From NCBI RefSeq assembly GCF_017922435.1, contig NZ_VDEZ01000002.1, forward strand, positions 434,001 to 498,000: DNA of 64,000 nucleotides, in the 5' to 3' direction. The notes under the pieces were generated by a model. It did not search any database, was not told where the DNA came from, and saw only the letters and a program-made list of their open reading frames with translations. This document shows, piece after piece, positions 24,736 through 34,461 of the stretch. Both the position numbers and the translations under genes were made by a program. The DNA is from Thalassospira sp. ER-Se-21-Dark (lineage in GTDB: Bacteria > Pseudomonadota > Alphaproteobacteria > Rhodospirillales > Thalassospiraceae). The number at the start of each line of letters is the position of its first letter. Positions within the stretch are counted from its first letter, which is position 1.

Positions 24736-25356
24736 TCAAGCCTCTGAATTCTGCCGAAGTCGATCGCGGTTTAGCATCAACCACTGAACGGCGATGGTCG
24801 TCATTGCATTGCAGAGTTGTCCATTCTGCAACATGGCAAAGCATTCTTCGGCCGACACTGTGAAGACGCGGATATCTTCACCTTCCTCGGCGACACCATG
24901 CAGCCCGCCAATATTTGTTGTGTCGACCTGACCGTAAAACAGGTGGACCGTTTCAGTCGAGCATCCCGGTGTGACGTAATAATGCGAAATCAGTTTGGGC
25001 GATCCGATAAGTTCGCACCCGGCTTCTTCAAACGCTTCACGGCGCGCAACATCTTCGGCCGTTTTGCCGTCTTCTATGATGCCTGCAACGATTTCGGTCA
25101 GCCAGACCGGCATTGTTGGATCGCTGTCGTTGACAGAAATGGCACCGGGGCGGAATTGTTCAATCAGTACAACTTCATCGCGAACCGGGTCATAGGGCAG
25201 GACGGCAGCAGCGTGGCCACGTTCAAGGACCTCGCGTTGCAGGACAGGGCTTTGACCACCATCAAATCGGTCATGTTGCAACTGATAGACATCAATCTTG
25301 CAGTAACCGTCCCAGCTTCGATTTTTGGCAATTATTTCAAATTTCATTTCTGCCAC
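24736..25356 (-). CDS. Nudix hydrolase, ADP-ribose pyrophosphatase type
   Basis: A 206-residue NudF-like enzyme that would split ADP-ribose to AMP and ribose 5-phosphate. The Nudix box is GIIEDGKTAEDVARREAFEEAG near residue 95. The metal-binding REAFEE part is intact, but the first conserved Glu of the box is Lys. RDEVVLIEQFRPGA and SHYYVTPGCSTE are typical of the ADPRase group. The start is a GTG at 25356 with GGGAG seven bases upstream. It lies about 140 bases downstream of nothing on its own strand and is likely monocistronic. Confidence 0.87.
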   Translation of the reverse strand: MAEMKFEIIAKNRSWDGYCKIDVYQLQHDRFDGGQSPVLQREVLERGHAAAVLPYDPVRDEVVLIEQFRPGAISVNDSDPTMPVWLTEIVAGIIEDGKTAEDVARREAFEEAGCELIGSPKLISHYYVTPGCSTETVHLFYGQVDTTNIGGLHGVAEEGEDIRVFTVSAEECFAMLQNGQLCNAMTTIAVQWLMLNRDRLRQNSEA

Positions 25357-25634
25357 GGCGTTTCTCCCGGAAAATGTGACATTGTCGATCTATTCAGTTG
25401 ATTTACTGTTGCTATTAATATTTTGTAGTTCTTATATATTCGAGCTGATCTGCTGTTATTTGATACCATGATGTTTCTCATCGTGACCATATTTGCCGGG
25501 GCGAGGGTGGCATCCGTCGGTTTCAATTGCATCAAAACTGATGTAATCTTTCGAATATGGTGCGCAGAGAAACAAGTCTTAGATAACTGTGCTTTCATTC
25601 AGGGTTTAGATGTGTCGGGGGATACAGGACGTTG

Positions 25635-27266
25635 ATGCGGTTCGAACCAACAGAAATCGCACGTCTGTATGGGCGGTCACGCGTAGGCGTTGTTGTACAC
25701 AAGGATCTCGAAGCTGTGTATGTCAACGATGCCTATGCGAAAATGCTGGGCCGTCGCGATGTCTCGGACTTTATGAGCGACCCTGACATGCGCCAGTATA
25801 TTCCGCCAAGTTTCCATCATGAGGCGGACAAGCTTTCCAACAGTTTCCAGAAAAGCAGTGGTTTCCACGGCTGGAAGAAAGTCTACAACATCCGGACGGA
25901 TGGAACGCCGGTCTGGATGGAAATCAGTGACGAGACCGTCGAATGGGAAGGCGGTAATGCGGTCCTGACGACGGCACAGATGATCGATAATGGTACGACT
26001 GCGATGCAGGTCGACCATATGCTGGGTCGATCTTTCATTGGTGTCATGGTCCATCGCAACATGACTGCATTATACGTTAATGAGAGCTTTGCCCGCCTGA
26101 TGGGGGCAAAGGACGTCAGTGCCTTTATGGAAAATCCCAATATCCTTCGCTTTATCCCCGACGAAAATCGTCCGCGCGCAATCCGCCATGTTGCGGCAAT
26201 TCTGAGCGGCGAACGACGCGGCGACCGGCACCGTGTGCGCGATATCCTCGATGATGGCAGTTCGGTCTGGCGTGATCTGACCGATGAACGCATTCTTTGG
26301 TATGACGGCAAGCCGGCGATCCTGACGACTGCCCATGATGTCCGCGACGAAGTCGAAATGCATCAGCAACTTGTCCGCGCCAAAGCAAGCCTGGAACAGG
26401 CGGTTACCGAAGTCATCCGGATGGTGCCGTCGGCTGTTGCGATGCTGGATGACAAGCTTGAGGTTATTCATTTTAATCACGAGTTTTCCCGTCTTTTCGG
26501 CGGAGAAACAACGGATGGCTCCGAACCGGTATTTGATATTTCAGCACTGCATGAATGTTGTGCCGAGATGATGCGAAACGGGCATGGCCATGCCAATATC
26601 GACGAAATGCAAACACCATCGGGCCGTCTGGCCGACATCCGCATGAACATGATGGATGATGGCGGCGTCATGGTGTCGGCGACTGATATTACCGATCACA
26701 AGCGCAAGGAGCAGATGCTAGACACCCTGGCGTCAACCGATGCGTTGACCCGTGCGCTTAACCGTCGCGGATTTGAAAGCGCGGTCAGCAGATTGCGCGA
26801 AATTCGCCATCTCAAGGATAAAAGCTGGCTGTTCGGGTTGATCGTTCTTGATCTTGATTACTTCAAGATTGTCAATGATACCCACGGGCATGCGGTGGGC
26901 GACCGGGTTCTTGAGAGGGTTGCCGATACCTTGCGTCAGGCGTTGCGCGATGACGACCTTGTCGTTCGTCTGGGGGGAGAGGAATTTGCGGTCTTGTTGC
27001 CATCTGCGACTGCGGCAGTCACCAAGCGCATTGGCGAGCGTTTGTCGAACATGATCCGTGAAATCAGGGTGCCAATCGACAAGTCCGGTACGGAATATGT
27101 CAATGTCACGGCCAGCTTTGGCGCAACCGTTGGCGGCGAGGGCCGGCAAAAATTCATCGAACTTTCAGAAGCGATGAAGGTCGCAGACGAAGCAATGTAC
27201 GCCGCCAAGGATGCCGGACGTGATCAACTTGTCTTTCGCTTCGCCGGGCAAGAACAAGATAGCTGA
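25635..27266 (+). CDS. PAS-PAS-GGDEF diguanylate cyclase
   Basis: A 543-residue cytoplasmic signalling protein. Two clear PAS-type repeats lie at about 10-115 and 125-235; both carry the pattern GVVVH...AVYVN..YAKMLG. A third PAS-like region spans about 260-360 and a GGDEF domain covers 370-540. The active-site motif is GGEEF and an inhibitory RxxD (RDDD) lies five residues before it, so it should make c-di-GMP with product feedback. There is no membrane span. CAGGA precedes the ATG. Confidence 0.92.
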   Translation: MRFEPTEIARLYGRSRVGVVVHKDLEAVYVNDAYAKMLGRRDVSDFMSDPDMRQYIPPSFHHEADKLSNSFQKSSGFHGWKKVYNIRTDGTPVWMEISDETVEWEGGNAVLTTAQMIDNGTTAMQVDHMLGRSFIGVMVHRNMTALYVNESFARLMGAKDVSAFMENPNILRFIPDENRPRAIRHVAAILSGERRGDRHRVRDILDDGSSVWRDLTDERILWYDGKPAILTTAHDVRDEVEMHQQLVRAKASLEQAVTEVIRMVPSAVAMLDDKLEVIHFNHEFSRLFGGETTDGSEPVFDISALHECCAEMMRNGHGHANIDEMQTPSGRLADIRMNMMDDGGVMVSATDITDHKRKEQMLDTLASTDALTRALNRRGFESAVSRLREIRHLKDKSWLFGLIVLDLDYFKIVNDTHGHAVGDRVLERVADTLRQALRDDDLVVRLGGEEFAVLLPSATAAVTKRIGERLSNMIREIRVPIDKSGTEYVNVTASFGATVGGEGRQKFIELSEAMKVADEAMYAAKDAGRDQLVFRFAGQEQDS

Positions 27267-27366
27267 TCACCGGATCATCGATTATCATCGCTTTCCATAA
27301 TGCTTTCCTGACATTCGATGCCGCACCTGTTTGGTAGTTGCGTGGCAGTTTCTGTGCGAGGCCGTA

Positions 27367-27876
27367 ATGCGTGTTCGTTCCATGACCGTTTCTGATGCTG
27401 ATCGTGTTGTTGAAATCTATGGGCAGGCCATCAAATCGGGCCATGCCACGTTTCAGGAAAATCCAGGAACCTGGGAAGACTGGGATCAGGGGCATTTGCC
27501 GGAATGCCGGCTGGTTGCCTGCGACGACAATGACATCGTCATTGGCTGGGCCGGGTTATCTGGCGTTTCAAATCGCTGTGTCTATCGCGGGATTGCCGAG
27601 ATATCGGTCTATGTTGACCCCGATCATCACGGGAAGGGTATTGGCAAAGCGCTGCTTTCAGCCTTGATTGCTGCCAGCGAGGAAAATGGTATCTGGTCGC
27701 TTGAGGCCGGTATTTTTCCGGAAAACGAAGCAAGCCTCGAACTGCATAAGACATTGGGCTTCGACATCGTCGGCCGTAAGCGTGGGCTGGGGCGCATGGG
27801 CTACGGACCGCTGGCCGGACAATGGCGCGATGTCATGCTGTTGCAGCGCCGCAGTCAGGTCGTTGGTGTCGACTAA
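27367..27876 (+). CDS. GNAT acetyltransferase, phosphinothricin-acetyltransferase-like
   Basis: A 169-residue GNAT enzyme of the Pat/YncA type. The acetyl-CoA loop is VDPDHHGKGIGKALLSALI near residue 88. The N-terminal motif RSMTVSDADRVVEIYGQAI and the Thr-Phe-rich HATFQENPGTWEDW match N-acyltransferases acting on methionine sulfone or phosphinothricin-like compounds. The late motif SLELHKTLGFDIVGRKRG is present. The ATG at 27367 is preferred over 27331 because family proteins begin at this point. Confidence 0.87.
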   Translation: MRVRSMTVSDADRVVEIYGQAIKSGHATFQENPGTWEDWDQGHLPECRLVACDDNDIVIGWAGLSGVSNRCVYRGIAEISVYVDPDHHGKGIGKALLSALIAASEENGIWSLEAGIFPENEASLELHKTLGFDIVGRKRGLGRMGYGPLAGQWRDVMLLQRRSQVVGVD

Positions 27877-28064
27877 GTTAAAATCATATTGCGCATTTTC
27901 CCGCTTTGCGTGCGCAAACTGCGCGCGGAATGCGGTTTTTTCGAATTTGTATGTGGCTTGGTCGAAAACGTCCTTGGCACGCTTTAAATTCGCGCGGCAA
28001 TAAGGTAATCAACAGGTCTGGGTAAGTGAGAACCCGTAGACGAAAATTTGCCAGGAGCGCCACC

Positions 28065-29525
28065 GTGAACAAGATCCGTAAAATTGCGCCTGTCGCAATC
28101 TGGGACAATTTCCAGAAACTTTGCGATACACCGCGTCCGTCCAATAAAGAAGAGGCAGTTTTAAAGCTTCTGGAGAAGATGGCCGATGACAAGGGGCTTG
28201 CGCATTTCCGCGACAGCGGTGGCAACCTTGTTGTGTCTGTGCCGGCAACAGCCGGCTGTGAAGACCGCAAAATGGTGATCTTGCAGTCCCATGTCGACAT
28301 GGTGACCCAGGCCAATTCCGGATCGACCCACAATTTCGACACCGACCCGATCCGCATGGTGATGGATGGGGAATGGATCACTGCCGATAACACCACCCTT
28401 GGTGCTGATAACGGTATCGGTGCGGCGGCAATGATGGGCTTCATGACCGAAGACGGTCTTGAACACGGCCCGCTTGAACTTTTGTTCACGGTTGATGAAG
28501 AACGCGGCCTGACCGGTGCGATGAACCTGGAGCCGGGCCGCCTTAAGGGTGAGATCCTTCTCAACCTTGATACCGAAGACGAGTACGAGCTTTGTGTCGG
28601 GTGTGCTGGCGGTGGTGATCTGGTCGCAAGCTATGAATACAGCGAAGAAGCCGTTGGCGCAGGGCAGGTGGCCCGTGATATCGCGCTGACCGGTTTGAAA
28701 GGTGGCCATTCCGGCATCGACATCATTCTTGGTCTTGGCAATGCCAACAAACTGATGGCGCGTTTCCTGCGCACTGCGATCCGTGATTTTGATGCGCGTA
28801 TTGTTAAAATCAATGCCGGGACCGCCCGCAACGCCATCCCGCGGGAGTCGTTTGCGACCATCGTTCTGCCGGAAGGCAAGGTTTCTGATTTCGATGCGGC
28901 ATTGAATGCTTTTGCCAGCGACATCAAAGACGAAATCGGCGCGATTGAGCCGAAATTTGCCATTGCCGCAACCAACGCAGATGTCCCAACGAACGCAATG
29001 AGCGCAAAAGACTCCGAGGCGTTCAACAATGCCTGTGTCGGTGCGCCGAACGGTGTTCAGGCCATGAGTACCTCGGTCGAAGGTGTTGTTGAAACCTCGA
29101 TCAATCTTGCCATCGTCAAGCTTGGCGAAGGTAAGGCCAAGGTGACGCTGTCAGCACGTAGCTCGATCAATTCTGCGCGCGATGCCATGCGTGAGGTCGC
29201 AACAGCGGTATTTGAGAATATCGGCGCATCTGTTGCCTGGGGCGATGCCTATCCGGGCTGGAAGCCTGATGCCAACAGCGAAGTGGTCAGCCTGATGAAG
29301 GCGGTTCACAAGGACATGTTTGGCAAGGAACCGGAAATTCGCGTCATTCACGCTGGTCTTGAATGCGGCGTACTCGGATCGAAATACCCGCACTGGGACA
29401 TGGTATCGTTTGGCCCGACCATCAAGCGCGCGCACAGCCCGGATGAATGTGTTCATGTGCCAAGCGTTGCGCGTTTCTGGGACTATCTTCTGGCTGCGCT
29501 AAAGGCGATCCCGGCCAAGGGATAA
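28065..29525 (+). CDS. pepD: Xaa-His dipeptidase (cytosolic non-specific dipeptidase)
   Basis: A 486-residue M20-family metallopeptidase. Metal-binding motifs are visible as LQSHVDMVTQ near residue 78, LGADNGIGAA near 117, and the catalytic FTVDEERGLTGA near 147. ECGVLGSKYPHWDMVSFGP and the late Asp/Glu site AHSPDECVHVPS close the domain. It hydrolyses dipeptides such as carnosine in the cytoplasm. The GTG at 28065 has AGGAG eight bases before it. It is convergent with the DnaJ-domain gene. Confidence 0.93.
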   Translation: MNKIRKIAPVAIWDNFQKLCDTPRPSNKEEAVLKLLEKMADDKGLAHFRDSGGNLVVSVPATAGCEDRKMVILQSHVDMVTQANSGSTHNFDTDPIRMVMDGEWITADNTTLGADNGIGAAAMMGFMTEDGLEHGPLELLFTVDEERGLTGAMNLEPGRLKGEILLNLDTEDEYELCVGCAGGGDLVASYEYSEEAVGAGQVARDIALTGLKGGHSGIDIILGLGNANKLMARFLRTAIRDFDARIVKINAGTARNAIPRESFATIVLPEGKVSDFDAALNAFASDIKDEIGAIEPKFAIAATNADVPTNAMSAKDSEAFNNACVGAPNGVQAMSTSVEGVVETSINLAIVKLGEGKAKVTLSARSSINSARDAMREVATAVFENIGASVAWGDAYPGWKPDANSEVVSLMKAVHKDMFGKEPEIRVIHAGLECGVLGSKYPHWDMVSFGPTIKRAHSPDECVHVPSVARFWDYLLAALKAIPAKG

Positions 29526-29553
29526 GGCCTTTATCGGATTTGATGAAGTTGAT

Positions 29554-29590
29554 GCGACTGATCGGGAAACCGGTCAGTCGCATTTGTTTT
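29554..29590 (+). terminator. Terminator of pepD, overlapping the convergent gene's end
   Basis: GCGACTGA (29554-29561) pairs with TCAGTCGC (29574-29581), with an inner GG/CC pair, followed by ATTTGTTTTC. The right arm covers the stop codon of the leftward DnaJ-domain gene. Confidence 0.85.
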
Positions 29591-30929
29591 CAGCACACCA
29601 CGCATCGCGGGCATCAGAACCATTTCCCGGCACCAGTGCGTCAAGGTTCACAAAGCCGTTTTCACCGATGCTGGTTTCGATTTCGATCCAGAATCCCTGA
29701 CTGTCGCCGGCTACATAGACAGTTTCAAAGCGGGTCAGGCGGCGAATGATGGTGTCGTTGACACTTGGACCATCGCGCAGATTCAAAAGTTCGCGATCGA
29801 CATAATAGGGCTCGCGTTCTTCACCAATCAGGTCCTTGACCTGACGGGTGATTTCCGTGCCTTGGCGGGCGACCAGTTCAGGGATGTCACGGGTGACAAA
29901 TCCCTGGCCGGGGCCAAAGGCAATCAGGGCAGCAAAAATCAGCAAAAACAGTGGACTAAGATGGAGCAGCGCATCGAACATGCCCGCACGCTTCCACTCG
30001 TCACGAACGCGCCGTGCAGGTTGCCCGTCATCGAGGCGGCGCTGCGTTGCGCGCACCTGTTCAGCAAGGGCAGAGCGGTTCGACCCGATGAAATCAAGCG
30101 CCTGCATCAGAACTGCGCGCGCAAGCGGCTTGTTACCAGACCGTTCAAAGGCATTGGCCTGTGTAAACAGCATTTTGGCGTTGCCTTCCGGCGGGAAAGT
30201 GCCGCCGCGCATGTTGCCAATAATCGCCTTCCAGGCCGGTAAAAAGCTTTTCCAGCCCCAAAACCCGCGCAGCCACGTCTTGAAACTTGCCTTAAGTGCC
30301 ATACGCTTTGCGCCCTTGGGGGCGAGGTTGGCTGTGATGGTTTCGATATTGCAGGAATTCAGGAAACCACGCACGACCTTGAATTCCACCTGACGCGGTT
30401 GGGCCGATACCACGCCGGTGACCGCGCACTGAATAAATCCTTGTGCGTTGGGTTCGGTCTTTTTGCCTTTGTGGCGACGCGCACCGGGATGAATGTTGCT
30501 TTTGCGTGCATTGGCCTTGGCCTGTTGTTCGCGGTAGGCCTGATTGGCGCGGGCAAATTTTTCCTCGGCAGTTTCCTTGGCTTTTTCCTGTTTGCGCCCT
30601 GCGCCAGCAAAGCCCTGTTTCTGGCGGTTCGCATTTTGCGCACCGGCTGCGTTCGGGCCATAAGCGGTCGATGTCCCGTTGCTGGCGGTACCGGACTTTT
30701 GGGCTCCCGAGGGCGCATTGCCAGATTGCTTGGGCGGTTTACGTTCGCCAATCAGGATTTCATAGGCTTCGGTAATGTCCTTGAACCTGTCCTCGGAGTC
30801 CGGGTCTGTGTTGCGGTCCGGATGAAATTCAAAGGCTAGTTTACGATAGGCCAGTTTGATTTCCTTTGCGCTCGCCCCCGGCGCAATGTTCAGCATGCGA
30901 TAATAAATGCCGAGGTTATCGGTGTTCAT
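29574..30929 (-). CDS. Membrane DnaJ-domain protein with SH3-like tail
   Basis: A 451-residue protein. The J domain (residues 1-65) has the HPD triad in AYRKLAFEFHPDRNTD and would stimulate an Hsp70 ATPase. A 110-residue Lys/Ala/Gln-rich disordered stretch follows, then a TPR-like region (AFERSGNKPLARAVLMQALD). One membrane span (LSPLFLLIFAALIAFG) is near residue 340. A C-terminal SH3b-like domain starts at LNLRDGPSVNDTIIRRL and ends with two Cys (CAENKC). The SH3b part would be outside the cytoplasm, suggesting an envelope link. Partners are unknown. Confidence 0.82.
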   Translation of the reverse strand: MNTDNLGIYYRMLNIAPGASAKEIKLAYRKLAFEFHPDRNTDPDSEDRFKDITEAYEILIGERKPPKQSGNAPSGAQKSGTASNGTSTAYGPNAAGAQNANRQKQGFAGAGRKQEKAKETAEEKFARANQAYREQQAKANARKSNIHPGARRHKGKKTEPNAQGFIQCAVTGVVSAQPRQVEFKVVRGFLNSCNIETITANLAPKGAKRMALKASFKTWLRGFWGWKSFLPAWKAIIGNMRGGTFPPEGNAKMLFTQANAFERSGNKPLARAVLMQALDFIGSNRSALAEQVRATQRRLDDGQPARRVRDEWKRAGMFDALLHLSPLFLLIFAALIAFGPGQGFVTRDIPELVARQGTEITRQVKDLIGEEREPYYVDRELLNLRDGPSVNDTIIRRLTRFETVYVAGDSQGFWIEIETSIGENGFVNLDALVPGNGSDARDAWCAENKCD

Positions 30930-31111
30930 GATGAATGAAAATTCCTGTCAGGCATGCTTGTCAGCGCAGTAATCCAGCAAACGACAATTTTATCGATTGT
31001 ATTTCGCGGTGCAATCATATGCTGGAAATCTTAACACGTTGTCACTTTTGGCTAATTGCCATATTTTCAGGAATCGCAAGTGCACGCGATGCGAACAAAC
31101 AGGTAAACGCC

Positions 31112-32170
31112 TTGAAACTGAAATTTTGGCAACGCAAGTCTGATGCGGATGGTGATGCGCCCGAAAAGGGCGGAGGTTCCGTTGGCGTCGCCCAAGGCGA
31201 GGCACCCGAATTCGAAATGCCGCCGGGACATCACCTTGATTTCGGCACGCGGTTGCGCGCGAAGTGGGAAGGGTACGACGATCCTGTTGAATACTACCTT
31301 CTGCAGCTTGAAATCGATGCCTATACCGACTGGTTGCGCAAGATGCGTGTCTGGCTTGCCCGTCCGGTCGAGCCGGAGCTGAGTGAACTTGCCCTCGATG
31401 ACGAAATCGGTCGCTGGCCGCCGGACCGTATCCGGCTCTATGACAAACTGTTTGATCACGGGATCATGATGCCGGGCGGTCATGAATACGCCCTTGAGCT
31501 TGCCAAGCCGCTGGCACTTGATGAAACACTCAGTTGTCTTGAGATTGGTGCAAAGCTTGGCGGTGTGGCCCGCTTGCTGGCAGACCGTCTTGGCGTTTGG
31601 GTGACGGCATTAGAGCCGGACGGCGAGCTTGCACTTCTGGGCATGGAACGATCTGTTCAGGCCGGTGTTCAGAAGAGAGTCCCGGTTCAAACGCTTGACC
31701 CGCTTCAGCCGGAGCTTCGCAAGGGCTATTTCAACGTCGTTTATTCCTATGGCGAGCTTTATAAGATCCCGGAAAAGGAAACCTTTCTCAAAGCTTTGGC
31801 CGAAACGCTGCGCGACCATGGGCAGCTTTTGGTTACGGATTATGTTTTGACGCGTGACCTTGATGAAAATGAGTTGGCAAACTGGGCCAAACTTGAAGGC
31901 GAAGAGCTGTTTCCTTGGACAGCACAGGAGTACAAATCCCGTCTTGGTCAGCTGAAATTTGATATCCGTATTGCCAAGGATGAGTCGGAAACGCATCTGA
32001 AGCATATCAAACTGGCCTGGATGACGATGCTTTCAGACATCCAGAAAGCCGGTCTGGACCCCGATATCATGGATTATCTGGAGCCAGAGATGGAAATGTG
32101 GATGAATCGCGTAAAAATGCTTGAAAATGGCAGCCTGGCCTTTTATCGGTTCTACGCAACGATCAACTGA
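31112..32170 (+). CDS. SAM-dependent methyltransferase-like protein
   Basis: About 352 residues. A Rossmann-type methyltransferase core is visible: LSCLEIGAKLGGVARLLADR (motif I) near residue 140, then TALEPDGELALLG, and YFNVVYSYGELYKIPEKETF with LLVTDYVL. The first 70 residues are charged and acidic. The TTG at 31112, which gives MKLKFWQRK, is preferred; an ATG at 31019 would add a hydrophobic leader that looks accidental. The substrate is not known; sphingolipid or quinone-type methyltransferases are the nearest-looking groups. It is divergent from the DnaJ-domain gene. Confidence 0.72.
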   Translation: MKLKFWQRKSDADGDAPEKGGGSVGVAQGEAPEFEMPPGHHLDFGTRLRAKWEGYDDPVEYYLLQLEIDAYTDWLRKMRVWLARPVEPELSELALDDEIGRWPPDRIRLYDKLFDHGIMMPGGHEYALELAKPLALDETLSCLEIGAKLGGVARLLADRLGVWVTALEPDGELALLGMERSVQAGVQKRVPVQTLDPLQPELRKGYFNVVYSYGELYKIPEKETFLKALAETLRDHGQLLVTDYVLTRDLDENELANWAKLEGEELFPWTAQEYKSRLGQLKFDIRIAKDESETHLKHIKLAWMTMLSDIQKAGLDPDIMDYLEPEMEMWMNRVKMLENGSLAFYRFYATIN

Positions 32171-32331
32171 GTGCTCAGGTTTAAGATCCTGAGCCGAGAC
32201 TGCTGCTGGCGACGCAGAGGGGATTTGTTCCACTTTCTGTCGCCGCAACCTGTTTTAGGTGTTGACAGGGGCATGTCGTACTTCTATTTTCCGGCTTCCT
32301 CGAAGGGGCCAAGTTTCTAAGGTTTAAGATT

Positions 32332-32457
32332 ATGAAGATCCGGAACTCATTGAAATCCGCGAAGCTGCGGGAAAAAGGCTGCCGTATCGTGCGCCGCCGT
32401 GGCCGCGTATACGTGATCAATAAAAAGAACCCGCGTTTCAAGGCGCGCCAGGGTTAA
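32332..32457 (+). CDS. rpmJ: 50S ribosomal protein L36
   Basis: A 41-residue L36, beginning [20 protein letters not shown] and continuing with [22 protein letters not shown]. Only one Cys is left, so it is the zinc-free form (L36 B type), as is usual in alphaproteobacteria. It stands alone with a strong terminator after it. Confidence 0.96.
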   Translation: MKIRNSLKSAKLREKGCRIVRRRGRVYVINKKNPRFKARQG

Positions 32458-32486
32458 TTCCCGGTACCTTGTTCTAAGGTTTTACA

Positions 32487-32524
32487 AAACGCCGCATCGG
32501 TTTATCCAATGCGGCGTTTTGTTG
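32487..32524. terminator. Bidirectional terminator after rpmJ
   Basis: AAAACGCCGCAT (32487-32498) pairs with ATGCGGCGTTTT (32509-32520) with an 10-base loop, followed by GTTG. It separates rpmJ from the convergent cyclase gene. Confidence 0.92.
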
Positions 32525-32570
32525 TTTGTATTCCTGGAATGATGAAGGGGGCAGTGAATGCCCCCTTTGT

Positions 32571-34448
32571 TTATTTGTCGGGCCGGGTTGTAAACAGCTC
32601 TGTCGTGGTATGACGTCCGCGCAAAAGAACGTCACCTGCCTTGGCAACACGATCAGGATCAGCCAGCAGGTTACGGGTTGTCTCCGAGATCAGGATTTGT
32701 GTTCCGAGAACCTTGTTTTCCTGTTCAAGGCGAGACGCCGTATTGACGGCATCCCCGTGAACAGTGAATGACAGACGGGCTTTTGCGCCGACATTCCCGG
32801 CAACCATCGGGCCGGTATTCACACCACAGCGAACCTTTAACTCAAGACCTTCGAACTTGCGCTTTTCGACCTCGGCTTGCAGAGCAATCGCGCTATCGAC
32901 AGCGGCATCTGCGTGGTTTTTTAGATCATCAAACACGTTATAGACTGCAAGGATCGCATCGCCCTGGAACTGGGTGATGATGCCGCCATGGCGTTCGATG
33001 ATGTGCGTCGCACAGTCGAAATAGTCATTAAGCATCGCAATGATCTGTTTCGGATCAAGACTTTCGCACATCGATGTAAAGCCGACGATATCGACAAAAA
33101 GCACGGTGGCTTCGGAGGTTTGCGGCGGCAGGACACCAGAATCATTGCCCGATGCCAACAGCTTTTTGGCAATTGATTGCGGCACGAACTTACCAAACAG
33201 GCTGGTGATGCGTTCGCGGTCATGTACCGCCATCATCATGTGATTGAATGATCGCGCGGCGTCGTCATATTCGCGAATGCGGCTGCCTTTGAGTTGCGGC
33301 ACATCGATTGATGCGATGTCTTCGTCTTCAAAGGCGCGCGCAGCACTGGCAAACCGGCGGATCGGCTTGGTGAAGTGTCGCGACAGGACGATGGCAACGA
33401 TAACCGACAGGATAAAAACGGCACCGCCAAGAACAGAGGCCAGAACCAGTCGATCCCATTCATCGTCAAACAATTCCTGGTCAAAATACATGCCGATTAC
33501 GACCGGTGAAATTGGCGCGGTTTGAACCTGGCGCGTGACGATCAGGTGATAGCGATCATTGTACTCAAGCCCCGAAAGGCGAATGCCGCTGTTGTGACGT
33601 TCGTCATCGGGATCAAGCCGGATGCTTTCGGATTTTCCGATGTTGGCAAGAACAGGGTCGCCAATGTCATGAATGGTGGGCAGGGGAATCGGGCTGCGTG
33701 CGATGTTGTTGCCATTGACCAGCTCGGTTGTTGTTTTTTCCCCCCAGTTGCGCAATCCCGGATGGGCCATGACCCGATTGCCACCAATCAGGACAAAGGG
33801 CGTGCCTGGCAAATCTTCGCGCCCGCGGATCAGGCTTTCAGACAGATTGGACAGTGACAGATACTGAATGAACGTTCCCAGATACTGCCCGTCATAAAAC
33901 AGCGGTACCCAGCTTGTCAGGACGGTACGGTCAAAATAGGGGTCCCAACGCGGATAGCCCGTGCGGTTGCTGATAGGCCCGCGGATATGCGCAAGCTCGG
34001 AAAACAGCATGTCGTTTTCGGGCAGGGTTCTTCGAATGTCACTCATGTCTTCGGGATTAAAGCCGATAAATTCGCGTTCCCCGGTCACTAGCCCATAGGC
34101 CATGACACCCATGTCTGCCGCCGCAAGGGCGCGCATTGTGCTGGTCCAGCCATATTGAAAACTTGGATCAAGTGCGCCGCTGGCGACCTGTTCTGCGACC
34201 CAGTCAGAACGTTGTTCGACCTCGTCCATGCGTTCATGCATGGTGCGCTGCACCGATGTCAGGTCAATATCAGCCAGCATCACCCACAGATTGCGGGTGT
34301 TTTCATAGGCCGTTCCAAGACCGACATAAAGGGATAGTCCGACGCCAAAGACACTGGTGGCGATAAAACCGGCAAGCAGTACAGAAAGGACTGAATATCT
34401 GCGTTTTGATTTCAATCGGTTTTCTTCCAGAAAAGAGGTTTTCCCCAA
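32571..34448 (-). CDS. Membrane-bound class III adenylate/guanylate cyclase
   Basis: A 625-residue sensor cyclase. A membrane span is at about 20-40, a large extracytoplasmic sensor of the dCache type at 45-335, a second span at 340-360 (LASVLGGAVFILSVIVAIVL), and a HAMP region follows. The C-terminal cyclase domain has ATVLFVDIVGFTSMCESLDP and FQGDAILAVYNVFDD with both metal-binding Asp, then VRCGVNTGPMVAGNVGA and HGDAVNTASRLEQEN. It would make cAMP in response to a periplasmic signal. It is convergent with rpmJ, and the Lrp gene lies just upstream on the same strand. Confidence 0.92.
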   Translation of the reverse strand: MGKTSFLEENRLKSKRRYSVLSVLLAGFIATSVFGVGLSLYVGLGTAYENTRNLWVMLADIDLTSVQRTMHERMDEVEQRSDWVAEQVASGALDPSFQYGWTSTMRALAAADMGVMAYGLVTGEREFIGFNPEDMSDIRRTLPENDMLFSELAHIRGPISNRTGYPRWDPYFDRTVLTSWVPLFYDGQYLGTFIQYLSLSNLSESLIRGREDLPGTPFVLIGGNRVMAHPGLRNWGEKTTTELVNGNNIARSPIPLPTIHDIGDPVLANIGKSESIRLDPDDERHNSGIRLSGLEYNDRYHLIVTRQVQTAPISPVVIGMYFDQELFDDEWDRLVLASVLGGAVFILSVIVAIVLSRHFTKPIRRFASAARAFEDEDIASIDVPQLKGSRIREYDDAARSFNHMMMAVHDRERITSLFGKFVPQSIAKKLLASGNDSGVLPPQTSEATVLFVDIVGFTSMCESLDPKQIIAMLNDYFDCATHIIERHGGIITQFQGDAILAVYNVFDDLKNHADAAVDSAIALQAEVEKRKFEGLELKVRCGVNTGPMVAGNVGAKARLSFTVHGDAVNTASRLEQENKVLGTQILISETTRNLLADPDRVAKAGDVLLRGRHTTTELFTTRPDK

Positions 34449-34461
34449 CCCCGCGCCGATC

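Noticed and set aside
30935..31111. N-terminal extension of the methyltransferase-like protein from an upstream ATG
   Set aside because: The added residues look like intergenic sequence and lack a ribosome-binding site; a TTG start at 31112 fits better.
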